This document shows, piece by piece, positions 18,366 through 27,123 of a DNA stretch of 64,000 nt. Numbering within the stretch: position 1 is the stretch's first letter; every line of letters starts with the position of its first letter. The notes under the pieces were generated by a model. It saw nothing but the letters and a program-made list of their open reading frames with translations. It ran no database searches and was not told where the DNA came from. The stretch spans positions 310,001 to 374,000 of the forward strand of contig NZ_AOFT01000001.1 in NCBI RefSeq assembly GCF_000348905.1, given 5' to 3'. The position numbers and the translations under genes are program-made. Source of the stretch: Bhargavaea cecembensis DSE10. Lineage in GTDB: Bacteria; Bacillota; Bacilli; Bacillales_A; Planococcaceae.

Positions 18366-18409
18366 CGGACGGAGGTAGCACCAAACAGGTGCCGCCTCCG
18401 TCTGTTTTG
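18366..18409 (+). terminator. Rho-independent terminator of prfB
   Basis: GACGGAGG-TAGCACC paired with GGTGCCG-CCTCCGTC, then TGTTTT. Confidence 0.75.
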
Positions 18410-18569
18410 CTTATGGCCAACCGGAGTTTGATCCGCTGATTGCCAAATTACGGGCGTCTTGCTTTGAGCACCACTGATCTATAAAAACACAATTATTTCC
18501 TCCAAATTCATCCCTTTGTCACGAAAACCAAGACAGACCCGGCGTTTCATGTTTGAAATCAGGACGGTT

Positions 18570-18578
18570 TGGTATACT
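18570..18578 (+). promoter_or_regulatory. Extended -10 promoter of the cytochrome c551 gene
   Basis: TGGTATACT, 38 bases before the start codon. Confidence 0.45.
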
Positions 18579-18615
18579 AATGGGGAACACATGTCGAAAC
18601 TGGAGGGATCAGAGA

Positions 18616-18984
18616 ATGAAAAAGAAACTATTGGCAATGCTGTTCGGTTCTGCACTCATTCTGGGTGCCTGCGGAGGCGGCGGAGATGACACAGCCGACG
18701 ACGCAGCCGATACAGGCAACGACGACGCAGCCACAGAAGAATCCGCAGGCGAGAGCGCATCCGGCGTGGATGCTGAACAGGTTGTCCAACAGAAGTGTAT
18801 TTCCTGCCACGGTGAAAACCTTGAAGGTCAAGGAAACTTCCCGGCACTTAATGATGTCGGCTCCCGACTGTCGGAAGATGAGATCCACGATATCGTTGCA
18901 AACGGTAAAGGCGCCATGCCTGGCGGACTCGTTGAAGGCGAAGAGCTGGATGCCGTCGTACAATGGCTTTCCGAAAAGAAATAA
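18616..18984 (+). CDS. cccB: Membrane-anchored lipoprotein cytochrome c551
   Basis: A 122-residue protein. The start at 18616, after a GGAGG site, gives a short lipoprotein signal ending 'LILGACGGGG' (acylated Cys). An Ala/Asp/Thr-rich linker follows, then a small class I cytochrome c domain: 'CISCH' heme-attachment motif and a C-terminal Met ligand in 'GAMPGGLVEGEELDAVVQWL'. It carries electrons on the outer face of the membrane. B. subtilis cccB lies beside prfB in the same way. An upstream in-frame start at 18553 would add 21 residues and break the signal peptide. Confidence 0.92.
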   Translation: MKKKLLAMLFGSALILGACGGGGDDTADDAADTGNDDAATEESAGESASGVDAEQVVQQKCISCHGENLEGQGNFPALNDVGSRLSEDEIHDIVANGKGAMPGGLVEGEELDAVVQWLSEKK

Positions 18985-18989
18985 TCAAC

Positions 18990-19031
18990 AGCCGTCTTCC
19001 CGGTACCCATTCCGGGAGACGGTCTTTTTTT
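18990..19031 (+). terminator. Rho-independent terminator of cccB
   Basis: GCCGTCTTCCCGG paired with CCGGGAGACGGTC, then seven T. Confidence 0.88.
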
Positions 19032-19199
19032 GTCATTAATTTGATTATTCTCTCCCTTTATGGATGAAACCATTCCCCGCCTGAGGCATGATTCTCCAGC
19101 AACTTCCCTCCTTCTTTGTCAAGCGACACGAATCCACTTATATCAACGATTTCTGTAGTCAAAATGAAATATACTTGTAATAAAATACGAGATTTATAG

Positions 19200-19208
19200 T
19201 GTTATAAT
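19200..19208 (+). promoter_or_regulatory. Extended -10 promoter of ftsEX
   Basis: TGTTATAAT, 52 bases before the ftsE start. The gap from 19032 to here is AT-rich and contains no gene. Confidence 0.5.
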
Positions 19209-19259
19209 GAGCCTGCCGGAAAATTTTAGCCCGGATAAAGGGCGTTAGGTGATTTTTTT

Positions 19260-19949
19260 ATGATTAAAATGAAAGACGTTTACAAGAAATATGCCAATGG
19301 TGTCGTTGCGGCGAACGGATTGAATGTCAGAATCTCGCCCGGTGAGTTTGTTTATGTCGTCGGGCCGAGCGGTGCAGGCAAATCGACATTCATCAAAATG
19401 ATGTATCGCGAGGAAAAACCGACATCTGGAGAAATATATGTCGACGGGACCAACCTGGCCACGCTGAAGAACAGGGAGGTCCCGTTCGTCCGGAGGAAAA
19501 TCGGTGTTGTTTTCCAGGACTTCAAATTGCTTCCGAAGCTGACGGTATACGAAAATGTCGCTTTTGCAATGGAAGTCATCGAGGCACCGTCCGATTCCAT
19601 CCGTGATCGGGTGACGGAAGTGCTCGACCTGGTCGGACTCAAGTCGAAATCCAGGATGCTCCCTACGGAACTGTCCGGCGGAGAGCAGCAGCGCGTGTCC
19701 ATCGCCCGCTCGATCGTCAACCGCCCGAAGGTGGTTATCGCGGATGAGCCGACAGGGAACCTGGACCCGGAAACCTCCTGGGGCATCATGAACGTGTTCA
19801 GGGACATCAATGAACAATTGGGGACGACCATCGTCATGGCGACCCACAACAAAGATATCGTCAACCGGATCAGACACCGGGTCATCGCCATTGAGGGCGG
19901 ACTGATTGTGCGGGACGAAGCGGAAGGGGTATACGGCTATGAAATTTAG
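19260..19949 (+). CDS. ftsE: Cell division ATP-binding protein FtsE
   Basis: A 229-residue ABC ATPase. Walker A 'GPSGAGKST' is near residues 37-45, signature 'LSGGEQQRVSIARSI', Walker B 'VVIADEPTGNLDP'. It pairs with FtsX to transmit ATP hydrolysis across the membrane and switch on a peptidoglycan hydrolase. It overlaps ftsX by 11 bp. The hydrolase gene follows ftsX directly. Confidence 0.96.
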   Translation: MIKMKDVYKKYANGVVAANGLNVRISPGEFVYVVGPSGAGKSTFIKMMYREEKPTSGEIYVDGTNLATLKNREVPFVRRKIGVVFQDFKLLPKLTVYENVAFAMEVIEAPSDSIRDRVTEVLDLVGLKSKSRMLPTELSGGEQQRVSIARSIVNRPKVVIADEPTGNLDPETSWGIMNVFRDINEQLGTTIVMATHNKDIVNRIRHRVIAIEGGLIVRDEAEGVYGYEI

Positions 19950-20823
19950 GACCCTCCGCCGCCACTTCCGCGAAAGCTTCAAGTCGCTTGGCCGGAACGG
20001 CTGGATGACCTTTGCATCGGTCAGCGCGGTCACGGTCACACTGCTTCTCGTCGGCGTGTTCGTGGCCATCATGCTGAATCTGAACAAGATCGCAGATGAT
20101 CTGGAACATGACGTCGAAATGAAGGTTTATGTCGAACTTGCGGCAGATGAAGCTTCGACAACAGCGCTTGAAGACCAGATCAGGGAAACACCGGGCGTCG
20201 CGGAAGTCATTTATTCGACACGCGACCAGGAACTGGACCAGATGATCCGGGACTTCGGTGAGGACCTGAAGCTATATGAACAGAGCAACCCGCTCCGCGA
20301 GGCGTTTTATGTAAAAGCGAGCGATCCCCAGCAGACGGCTAAAGTCGCACAGACAATCGATGAGTACCCCAACACCTATGAGGTGGTCTACGGGGAAGGC
20401 AAGGTCGAAAAACTGTTCGACTTCCTGAACTTTGGGCGCAACGCAGGCCTGATCCTGATTCTCGCCCTTCTCTTCACTGCGATGTTCCTTATCTCGAATA
20501 CGATCCGCATCACGATCGTGGCGAGAAAGACCGAAATCGGAATCATGAAGCTGGTCGGGGCTTCGAACAGCTTTGTCAGGATCCCGTTTGTCCTGGAAGG
20601 GATCTGGATGGGCATTCTCGGATCGATCATCCCGATCCTGGTCGTTGTATTCGGCTATCTTGAATTCTATGACTATGCGGAACCGCGCCTCCGGGGAGAA
20701 ATGATCCAGATTCTGGCGCCCGTACCGTTCCTATATATCGTTACCGGCATCCTGTTCTTCATGGGCGTCTTCATCGGAATGTGGGGCAGCTTCATGTCGG
20801 TGCGCAAGTTCCTGAAAATCTGA
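19939..20823 (+). CDS. ftsX: Cell division membrane protein FtsX
   Basis: A 294-residue FtsX with four membrane segments: one at about residues 22-45, a large extracellular loop (about 46-170), then three segments in the C-terminal FtsX domain. The start at 19939 ('MKFRTLRRHFRESF') lies inside the end of ftsE, so the pair is translationally coupled. The extracellular loop is the part that binds the partner hydrolase or its coiled coil in known systems. Confidence 0.95.
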   Translation: MKFRTLRRHFRESFKSLGRNGWMTFASVSAVTVTLLLVGVFVAIMLNLNKIADDLEHDVEMKVYVELAADEASTTALEDQIRETPGVAEVIYSTRDQELDQMIRDFGEDLKLYEQSNPLREAFYVKASDPQQTAKVAQTIDEYPNTYEVVYGEGKVEKLFDFLNFGRNAGLILILALLFTAMFLISNTIRITIVARKTEIGIMKLVGASNSFVRIPFVLEGIWMGILGSIIPILVVVFGYLEFYDYAEPRLRGEMIQILAPVPFLYIVTGILFFMGVFIGMWGSFMSVRKFLKI

Positions 20824-20888
20824 ATCACACATAAAACAGCATGTTCAGACAGAAAGAATCGCAGTGTCCTGAAAGGGGAAATGAAAAG

Positions 20889-22223
20889 TTGAAGCAGTCG
20901 AAGCCACTGATCGCCACCGTGGCCGCCACGATGGCACTGAGCTTTGGGCTCGGCACGACCGGCGTGTCGGCAAGCAAGCTCAATGATCTCCAGAACCAGC
21001 AGCAACAGATCGAACAAAAGAAAAATGAGTTGAACCGGGGCATCCAGGAGAAGGCCTCCAACATCCAGGCGAACTCCGAGAAGATGGACAAGCTTCTTGC
21101 ACAGATCAAGGACCTGCATGGGAAGATCGAAGCGAAGCAAAACGAAATCGCCAAGCTGGAGTCGGAGATTGAAATGACCAAAGCCGAGATCGAAGCACTT
21201 CGTGCCTCCATCAAAGAGCTGGAACAGAAAATCGCCGACCGCGATGCCCTGCTCCGCGACCGTGTACGGGCCATGCAGGTCACCGGCGGTTCCACAAGCT
21301 ACCTTGATGTCCTTCTTGGGGCAAGCAGCTTTTCCGACTTTATCGACCGGGTCTCCGCGGTCAACACACTGAGGGAAGCGGACCGCCAGATCATCACCGA
21401 ACAAAAGGCGGACAAGGCGACCCTTGAAGACCAGAAACAGCAGGTAGAGACCAAGCTTGCAAGCCAGGAAGAAAACAAGAAAAAGCTTGAGGCCGCAAAA
21501 GCGGACCTGGACCGCCAGAAAAAAGACCTTGACGGACTTGTCAGCCAGCTTGAAGCCGAACAGCAGCGCCTGGAGAAAGAACAGGCAAACCTGGAAGCCG
21601 AGTACTCCGAAGCGCATGAGATGAGCGCGGAGCTTAAGCAGCAGATCGTTGCCGAACAGGAGCGCCTCGCCGAAATCGCGCGCAAGGCAGAGGAAGAGCG
21701 CAAGCGCAAGGAAGCCGAAGCACGCAAGAAAGCGGCTGCTGCAGCAGCGTCCAAGCAGGCTGAAACGAACCGCAAGTCCGGCAGCTCGGTAGGCTACACG
21801 AGCGCGCCGGCACCGGCTGTGTCGGGCGGGACATGGACCCGTCCTGCATCAGGCCGGATCACATCGACTTTCGGCTACCGTAACCTGAGCTGGGCATCTT
21901 CCAACCACCAGGGTGTCGACATTGCCAATGCGACGGGCACACCGATCGTGGCGGCAGGCAACGGCATCGTGTCTTCCACGGGCAGCCACCGCACGCTCGG
22001 GAACTACATCATGATCACCCACTCCGTGAACGGCCAGAACATGACGACGGTGTACGGCCACCTTTCCGCGATCAACACAAGCAAGGGTGCGCAGGTCAGC
22101 AAAGGCCAGCTGATCGGAAAAATGGGTTCGACGGGACGTTCCAGCGGCCCTCACCTTCACTTCGAAGTCCACATCGGAACGTACGGCAATCCGGTCAACC
22201 CGATGCGCTACGTACCGCTATAA
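20889..22223 (+). CDS. Coiled-coil M23 (LytM) peptidoglycan hydrolase, probable FtsEX effector
   Basis: A secreted protein of 444 residues. The TTG start at 20889, ten bases after GAAAGGGG, gives the signal peptide 'MKQSKPLIATVAATMALSFGLGTTGVSA'. A long coiled coil of Lys/Glu/Gln heptads (about 30-290), of the PcsB/CwlO/EnvC type, is followed by an M23 metallopeptidase domain at about 320-444. The zinc ligands are intact: 'HQGVD' (HxxxD), 'YGHL' and 'GPHLHFEV' (HxH). It is therefore predicted to be an active endopeptidase, unlike EnvC, which only activates amidases. Position 65 bp after ftsX implies it is the FtsEX-controlled hydrolase. Confidence 0.88.
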   Translation: MKQSKPLIATVAATMALSFGLGTTGVSASKLNDLQNQQQQIEQKKNELNRGIQEKASNIQANSEKMDKLLAQIKDLHGKIEAKQNEIAKLESEIEMTKAEIEALRASIKELEQKIADRDALLRDRVRAMQVTGGSTSYLDVLLGASSFSDFIDRVSAVNTLREADRQIITEQKADKATLEDQKQQVETKLASQEENKKKLEAAKADLDRQKKDLDGLVSQLEAEQQRLEKEQANLEAEYSEAHEMSAELKQQIVAEQERLAEIARKAEEERKRKEAEARKKAAAAAASKQAETNRKSGSSVGYTSAPAPAVSGGTWTRPASGRITSTFGYRNLSWASSNHQGVDIANATGTPIVAAGNGIVSSTGSHRTLGNYIMITHSVNGQNMTTVYGHLSAINTSKGAQVSKGQLIGKMGSTGRSSGPHLHFEVHIGTYGNPVNPMRYVPL

Positions 22224-22234
22224 GCAAGATATCC

Positions 22235-22267
22235 ATCCCGCCTTCCAAAAGGCGGGATTTTTCTTTT
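22235..22267 (+). terminator. Rho-independent terminator of ftsE-ftsX-hydrolase operon
   Basis: ATCCCGCC-TTCCAAAA-GGCGGGAT followed by TTTTCTTTT. Confidence 0.88.
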
Positions 22268-22379
22268 GCCGTGTCATAGAATGGACAATATTCGTCTCCG
22301 GGCCTGTGCCGGAAGGTGGACGGGCAGGCGCTCCATCCTCTAATCTTGTAGATGAAAACATCCGTCCGGAGGCGCAGCC

Positions 22380-23000
22380 ATGCAAGTGACAGAAGCCATC
22401 ACAATCTTTAAATTATCTGTGCCGTCCTCCCATCTGTCGGCACTTGCTGCACTGATCGCTGCTTATATCCTCCTCCGTGTCAGATTTGGCAGCCGGCAGG
22501 CCGGGATTTATGGGGATGCGGCGTTTTATTTTGTGCTGGTCTGGAAAGGCAGTTACGTGCTGACCGACTTCGGAAACTTTATGAAAGCGCCACTGTCCCT
22601 CCTTTACTACAACGGAGGGCTTACCGGCGCACTGGCCGGTCTTCTGGCAGCCCTCTTCTTTATCTGGAAAAAAGGCGCGGCCGGTTCACCGGCAGTCCTC
22701 ATGGCGGCGGTCACTGTCCAAAGCGTCTATCAGATCATGATGGCGCTTCTGAACAATAACGGACCGGTTGCCGAGACGGTCACTGTCGTCTTGTTCGGTA
22801 TCTTGCTCCTTCTGGCCGTTTTAAGGTCGGACGGCACGATTCTCAGGCAACGGCAGCTGACCGTGCTGTTTTTGGCGGTCCATCTGATGGCGGCAACTGT
22901 TCAGCCTGACGGTTTCAGCGGGTTGTCGTTTGTTTCGACCGTTATTTTTGTTGTTTATCAATTTATTTTTTTATCGGGAGGCAGGAGGCATCACGAATGA
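22380..23000 (+). CDS. Hypothetical polytopic membrane protein
   Basis: A 206-residue protein with about six hydrophobic segments and short loops. I do not recognise the family with certainty. It contains no cysteine, so despite its thioredoxin neighbour it is not a CcdA/DsbD-type thiol transporter. The pattern 'SRQAGIYGDAAFYFVLVWKGSYVLTDF' and 'LLYYNGG' is loosely like prolipoprotein diacylglyceryl transferase relatives. GGAGG precedes the ATG. Its stop overlaps the start of the TlpA gene (ATGA), so the two form a translationally coupled unit. Confidence 0.75.
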   Translation: MQVTEAITIFKLSVPSSHLSALAALIAAYILLRVRFGSRQAGIYGDAAFYFVLVWKGSYVLTDFGNFMKAPLSLLYYNGGLTGALAGLLAALFFIWKKGAAGSPAVLMAAVTVQSVYQIMMALLNNNGPVAETVTVVLFGILLLLAVLRSDGTILRQRQLTVLFLAVHLMAATVQPDGFSGLSFVSTVIFVVYQFIFLSGGRRHHE

Positions 23001-23626
23001 GTAAAAAGTGGATCGGTTCAATCATCGCACTGGCCGTGATTGCGGCAATGGTCGGCATCATGCTGAAAAACACGGCGGATGACGGCCTGAGCGGTCAGAA
23101 AAAGCAGCTCGAGCGGCAATTGTCCCAGTCGGAATCGCAGAAAGAGACAGACACCGGCACCGCGGCGGAACCCGAGGAGGGGATTGCCGAAGGGGAGGCG
23201 GCCCCTGACTTTACACTGGAGACGCTGGACGGCGGAGAACTGACACTGTCGGATCTCCGCGGCGAGAAAGTGATCCTGAATTTCTGGGCCTCTTGGTGCG
23301 GGCCTTGCCGCGCGGAAATGCCGCATATGCAGGAGTACTACGAGGAGGAAGCCGAGGAGGCGGGTGTCCGGGTGATTGCCGTCAATCTGTCGACTTCCGA
23401 ACGCGGCGACAAGGAAAAGGTGATGGCGAATATCCAGTCGTTTGTGGATGAATTCGGCCTGACATTCCCGATCCCGCTTGACGCGGAAGGGGAGCAGATG
23501 GACGTCTACAAGGTCATTACAATCCCGACCACCTACATCATCGATACGTCCGGCATCATCCGCCATGTGGTCCGAGGACCGATGGATGCTGAAATGATGA
23601 GGAGCCTGACAGCCAGTATCGACTGA
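22997..23626 (+). CDS. Membrane-anchored TlpA/ResA-family thiol-disulfide oxidoreductase
   Basis: A 209-residue protein. An N-terminal membrane anchor (about residues 5-25) leads to a Glu-rich spacer and a thioredoxin-fold redoxin domain (about 68-209). The active site is 'FWASWCGPCRAEMP' (CGPC) and the cis-Pro loop is 'ITIPTTYIID'. Such proteins reduce or oxidise thiols outside the membrane, for example apocytochrome c cysteines. A cytochrome c gene lies 4 kb upstream, but no cytochrome c maturation genes are in the window. Family is certain, substrate unknown. Confidence 0.88.
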   Translation: MSKKWIGSIIALAVIAAMVGIMLKNTADDGLSGQKKQLERQLSQSESQKETDTGTAAEPEEGIAEGEAAPDFTLETLDGGELTLSDLRGEKVILNFWASWCGPCRAEMPHMQEYYEEEAEEAGVRVIAVNLSTSERGDKEKVMANIQSFVDEFGLTFPIPLDAEGEQMDVYKVITIPTTYIIDTSGIIRHVVRGPMDAEMMRSLTASID

Positions 23627-23783
23627 GGGGGCGAGTATTAGGCCGGACTCCCGCTTGTTTGGAAAACGCCTTTGAAAGTTAATTAAAGTTCTTTAGCCCC
23701 GGTTTTCCGGGAGATAAAAATCGGCCATGCGTGTCGTATGCTTACCAGTCTGTTCATACACTTGGACGGAGGAGGGATGCCAG

Positions 23784-25217
23784 ATGCGCATGAGCCGATT
23801 TTTAATGTTTGTGGCGGTCTGCGCGGCAGCGGGCGGAATCTTTTACTTTGTCCAGAACGGGAAAGGCGAATCGGCGGAAACCGTAAGCGGCAAAAAGCCG
23901 ATCGACGAAGCGTATGACCTGATTTTGGAAAAGGCCGTCCACCGTGTAGGAGGGGACGAGCTGGTCGAAGGGGCTGTCAGGGGGATGGCCGATGTGCTGA
24001 ACGATCCGTACAGTACATACATGACCGAAGAGGAAGCGGCCGCCCATGAGGAATCGCTGTCGGACGAGCGTGTCGGAATCGGGGCGGAAATTACGGAATC
24101 CCGCGGGCGCTTTATCATTGTTGCCCCGGTCCGTAATTCCCCTGCTGAAAAAGCCGGCATACTGCCGTACGATGAAATTGTCCGTGTAGACGGGGAGCGT
24201 GTGGACGGCAAGACGATGAAAGAACTGCTTTCCCTGATCAAGGGCGCCGAAGGGACGGATGTCACGCTGACGGTTTTCCGGCCGGATGAGGACAGGCATC
24301 TGGAAGTCGCAATGAAGAGAAGCGCGATTCCGGTCAAGACAGTGGACAGCCGGATGATCGAGAAAGACGGCTATCAGGTCGGGGTGGTATCCATCTCGAT
24401 GTTCGGGGAGGAGACGGCCGCTGAGTGGGAGAAACATACAAAGCAGCTGATCAGCCAGGGTGCCGACGGATTCATCATCGACGTTCGGGGCAATCCCGGC
24501 GGCTACTTGTTCAGCGTGTCCAAAATTGCGGGCAGCCTGCTTAGGGAGGGAACGGTCTTTGCCTTCATGCAGAACGCGGAAGGGGTCAAGGAGCCGGTCC
24601 GGTCCGAACCGCCCGAAGACGAGGAATACGGGAAGGCGATGCGCCGGATGAATACGGTGCTTCTCCAGGACAAGGGCAGCGCATCGGCAAGCGAAGTGCT
24701 GAGCGGTGCGCTCCAGGACAACGGTCGGGCGTTCATCATCGGGACCGTCAGCTTCGGCAAGGGGACGGTTCAGGAAACGTGGCCGCTCTCAAATGGCGGT
24801 GAGATGAAACTCTCGACCCACAAGTGGCTGACCCCTTCCGGACAGTGGATCCACGGCAAGGGAGTCAAGCCGGACCTTGAATCCGAACAGCAGTCGCTTT
24901 ACGGGCTGCCCGTCATTCCGGTCGAGGGCAGCTTCCAGCCCGGCGACTACGGAGAAGATGTGGGGTATGCGCAGCGGGTGCTGGCGGCACTCGGTTATGA
25001 CGTGACCCGCGAGGACGGTTACTATGACGAGACGACACTGAAGGCGGTCGAGCGGTTCAGGGACAATGAGGATCTGGATCCCGGCGGTGCCATGGACGAT
25101 TCGTTTTTCCGGGCCCTCCGCGCCAAAGTGGTCGAATACAAGGCGGACGACAAAAATGACGATCAGCTGCAGCTTGCCGTCGGCTATATGAAACACGTAT
25201 TAAAGTCCGGCAACTAA
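23784..25217 (+). CDS. ctpB: C-terminal processing serine protease CtpB (S41)
   Basis: A 477-residue extracytoplasmic S41 protease. The start at 23784 follows GGAGGAGGG and gives an N-terminal membrane anchor (about 5-25). Then come a PDZ domain (about 95-180, 'APVRNSPAEKAGILPYDEIVRVDG') and the tail-specific protease domain, with the nucleophile Ser in 'KGSASASEVL' (298-304) and the general-base Lys326 in 'SFGKGTVQ'. A peptidoglycan-binding domain lies at about 395-460 ('YAQRVLAALGYDV', 'TLKAVERFRD'). In B. subtilis CtpB cleaves the sporulation signalling protease SpoIVFA. The following gene is minJ, as there. Confidence 0.93.
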   Translation: MRMSRFLMFVAVCAAAGGIFYFVQNGKGESAETVSGKKPIDEAYDLILEKAVHRVGGDELVEGAVRGMADVLNDPYSTYMTEEEAAAHEESLSDERVGIGAEITESRGRFIIVAPVRNSPAEKAGILPYDEIVRVDGERVDGKTMKELLSLIKGAEGTDVTLTVFRPDEDRHLEVAMKRSAIPVKTVDSRMIEKDGYQVGVVSISMFGEETAAEWEKHTKQLISQGADGFIIDVRGNPGGYLFSVSKIAGSLLREGTVFAFMQNAEGVKEPVRSEPPEDEEYGKAMRRMNTVLLQDKGSASASEVLSGALQDNGRAFIIGTVSFGKGTVQETWPLSNGGEMKLSTHKWLTPSGQWIHGKGVKPDLESEQQSLYGLPVIPVEGSFQPGDYGEDVGYAQRVLAALGYDVTREDGYYDETTLKAVERFRDNEDLDPGGAMDDSFFRALRAKVVEYKADDKNDDQLQLAVGYMKHVLKSGN

Positions 25218-25301
25218 AACCATTCTCATCCCACCCCGGTTTTGATAGAATGAAGTAATGAAGTTGGTTTGTTGTTTAGAACCGGGGATGGTGACAGTCT
25301 G

Positions 25302-26471
25302 ATGTTCCAGGAAATCATGTTCGAATTGTTGCATGGCGCGGGAAGGTTTTTCATGAACCCGCTGTTTTATATCATTTTGCTGTTCTCGGTACTGCTCGGC
25401 TACACGAGGGTCAGGCGGGAGCGGAAGCATTTCCGGGTGAGGGTGGATGAAGGCCTGGCCGAATTCCGCGGTTTGCTGAAGGAGTCGTGGCTGGCCGCAC
25501 TCGTCCTGTCACTGATCATTACCGGTGCCGGGCTTGTCGTACCGAAGGGCTGGCTCGTGCTGTTCTGCGGCTTTATGCTGGCCGGCGTGCTTTTGTTCCG
25601 CTACCAGGCTGGGGCTCCGATTTATGCAGCCGGACTTGCCGCGCTTGCCTACTGGCTGCTGGGCCGCTACGATGTCGCGACGGACTGGCCGTTCATCGGA
25701 TGGACTTATGCGGGAGTGACGGGAGAGGAGGCTGTCACCATCACGGTGATTGCCGGCCTGCTCACGGTTGCCGAAGGGATCCTGATCCGCAAGTACGGAG
25801 CGCGGGATGCCTCCCCGCTCCTGCAGGAGACGGCGAGGGGACTGCAGGGAGCCGCCTACAGGACCAAGCGCCTCTGGCTCCTGCCGCTCCTTTTCGCGGT
25901 CCCGGGCGGCCCGATTGGGGAAATGCTTCCTTATTGGCCGCAGTTCACGCTCGGCGGAACGTCTTATTACCTGATTTTCATTCCGGCCGTGATCGGTTTT
26001 GAACATACGGCCAGGCACGTGCTGCCGGGACAGGTTTACGGCGGATACGGCAAGGCGGTCTTTGTGGCTGGACTCGGTGTTACGGCAGCCGCTTTCCTGG
26101 GGCTCTGGGAGCCGCTGGCCGGATGGGCCGTCCTTGCACTCGGGTTCATCATGCGGGCCATGATCACCATCAGGGCCGCCGTGCGGGAAAGCAAAGGGAA
26201 CTTCGCGGTCGCACCAAGAAGTGACGGTGTGGTCGTGGCCGCAGTCCTTCCGGGATCCCCTGCAGACAAAATGGGGATCCTTCCCGGCGAAACCATCCGG
26301 AAGGTGAACGGCGTCACGGTGACGGACGAACGGGAACTGTACGAGGCCATCCAGGTAAACGCGGCCCATTGCCGCGTCGAGGTGCTCAACCGGGAGGGGG
26401 AGCTTAGGCTCTGCCAGCATGTGATCTTCCGGCATGACCACCACCGGATGGGCCTGCTCGTCGTCCGCTGA
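25302..26471 (+). CDS. minJ: Cell-division topological determinant MinJ (membrane PDZ protein)
   Basis: A 389-residue protein with about six to eight membrane segments through residue 300 and one C-terminal PDZ domain (about 305-375, 'GVVVAAVLPGSPADKMGILPGETIRKVNG'). This architecture, next to ctpB, is that of MinJ, which links DivIVA to MinD at poles and septa. The start 'MFQEIMFELLHGAGRFFMNPLFYI' at 25302 was preferred to the longer frame because the extra 11 residues are polar and lack a ribosome-binding site. Sequence divergence is large in this family, so the name leans on architecture and synteny. Confidence 0.8.
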   Translation: MFQEIMFELLHGAGRFFMNPLFYIILLFSVLLGYTRVRRERKHFRVRVDEGLAEFRGLLKESWLAALVLSLIITGAGLVVPKGWLVLFCGFMLAGVLLFRYQAGAPIYAAGLAALAYWLLGRYDVATDWPFIGWTYAGVTGEEAVTITVIAGLLTVAEGILIRKYGARDASPLLQETARGLQGAAYRTKRLWLLPLLFAVPGGPIGEMLPYWPQFTLGGTSYYLIFIPAVIGFEHTARHVLPGQVYGGYGKAVFVAGLGVTAAAFLGLWEPLAGWAVLALGFIMRAMITIRAAVRESKGNFAVAPRSDGVVVAAVLPGSPADKMGILPGETIRKVNGVTVTDERELYEAIQVNAAHCRVEVLNREGELRLCQHVIFRHDHHRMGLLVVR

Positions 26472-26501
26472 CCGGTATTCGCAGGGGAGGGGGATCGGCC
26501 T

Positions 26502-26759
26502 GTGGAATCTTACGCACTTAAAATCATCCTGGCGCTTTTCCTGCCGGCGGCACTGGTCGTCCTGTTCACCCGGGTGACCTACCACCATGTGGTCGGGCTG
26601 GTCCTGACTGTGGCATTGATTGCAGCGTCCGTCTATGCGGGATACACGCACACGTGGCTCCTGTATACGATTGATGCGCTTTCACTGACTGCAGGATTCT
26701 ACATGGCCGGCAGGATGAGGGAACGGACCAGGCAGGGGCAAAGTCAAGATAGGGAATGA
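26502..26759 (+). CDS. csbA: CsbA-family small membrane protein
   Basis: An 85-residue protein with GTG start and three hydrophobic segments. 'LPAALVVLFTRVTYHHVVGLVLTVALIAASVYAGYT' matches CsbA, a SigB-controlled membrane protein of unknown function in B. subtilis. Here only 30 bp separate it from minJ and no SigB-type promoter is visible in that gap, so it is probably co-transcribed with ctpB-minJ or driven from inside minJ. Confidence 0.82.
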   Translation: MESYALKIILALFLPAALVVLFTRVTYHHVVGLVLTVALIAASVYAGYTHTWLLYTIDALSLTAGFYMAGRMRERTRQGQSQDRE

Positions 26760-26796
26760 AAAATGACCCGGCGCAAAAGCGCCGGGTCATTTTTGG
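26757..26796. terminator. Bidirectional terminator between csbA and azlD
   Basis: AAAATGACCCGGCGC-AAAA-GCGCCGGGTCATTTTT has a T-run on both strands, so it serves the convergent csbA and azlCD transcripts. Confidence 0.9.
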
Positions 26797-26811
26797 GGTT
26801 TGCTCACGCAG

Positions 26812-27123
26812 CTAGCCGACGAGAAGGCTATAAACTGCAAGTACAGCAATTGTGCCGAGAACGGTCCCCATGACGCCTCCGCCCAGCCAGGCGATCAGCG
26901 CGGCAGATGCAAAGCCGATCACTCCGAACAGCAGATCATCGGGCTGTGCATACAAAATCGCCGGGAAAATCAGCGCACCGAGTACGGCGTACGGGATATT
27001 GCGGAGCACGCCGGATACGGCCGGCGGCAGTTCTTTCCCTTCAAGGAAGGTCAGCGGGATGGCGCGCGGCAGGTAGGTCACGACCGCCATGCCAAGCAGC
27101 ATCCACCAGTACCAGCTGCCCAT
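26812..27123 (-). CDS. azlD: Branched-chain amino acid exporter small subunit AzlD
   Basis: A 103-residue membrane protein with four hydrophobic segments. 'YLPRAIPLTFLEGKELPPAVSGVLRNIPYAVLGALIFPAIL' is the AzlD signature. It forms a two-part exporter with AzlC (branched-chain amino acids and their analogues such as 4-azaleucine). Its start overlaps the azlC stop by one base. Confidence 0.9.
   Translation of the reverse strand: MGSWYWWMLLGMAVVTYLPRAIPLTFLEGKELPPAVSGVLRNIPYAVLGALIFPAILYAQPDDLLFGVIGFASAALIAWLGGGVMGTVLGTIAVLAVYSLLVG

Noticed and set aside
20841-20888. Upstream ATG start for the M23 hydrolase
   Set aside because: It would add 16 polar residues before the signal peptide, and it lacks a ribosome-binding site. 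TTG 20889 fits better.
26471-26502. SigB promoter for csbA
   Set aside because: No GTTT...GGGTAT-like sequence is present in the short gap.
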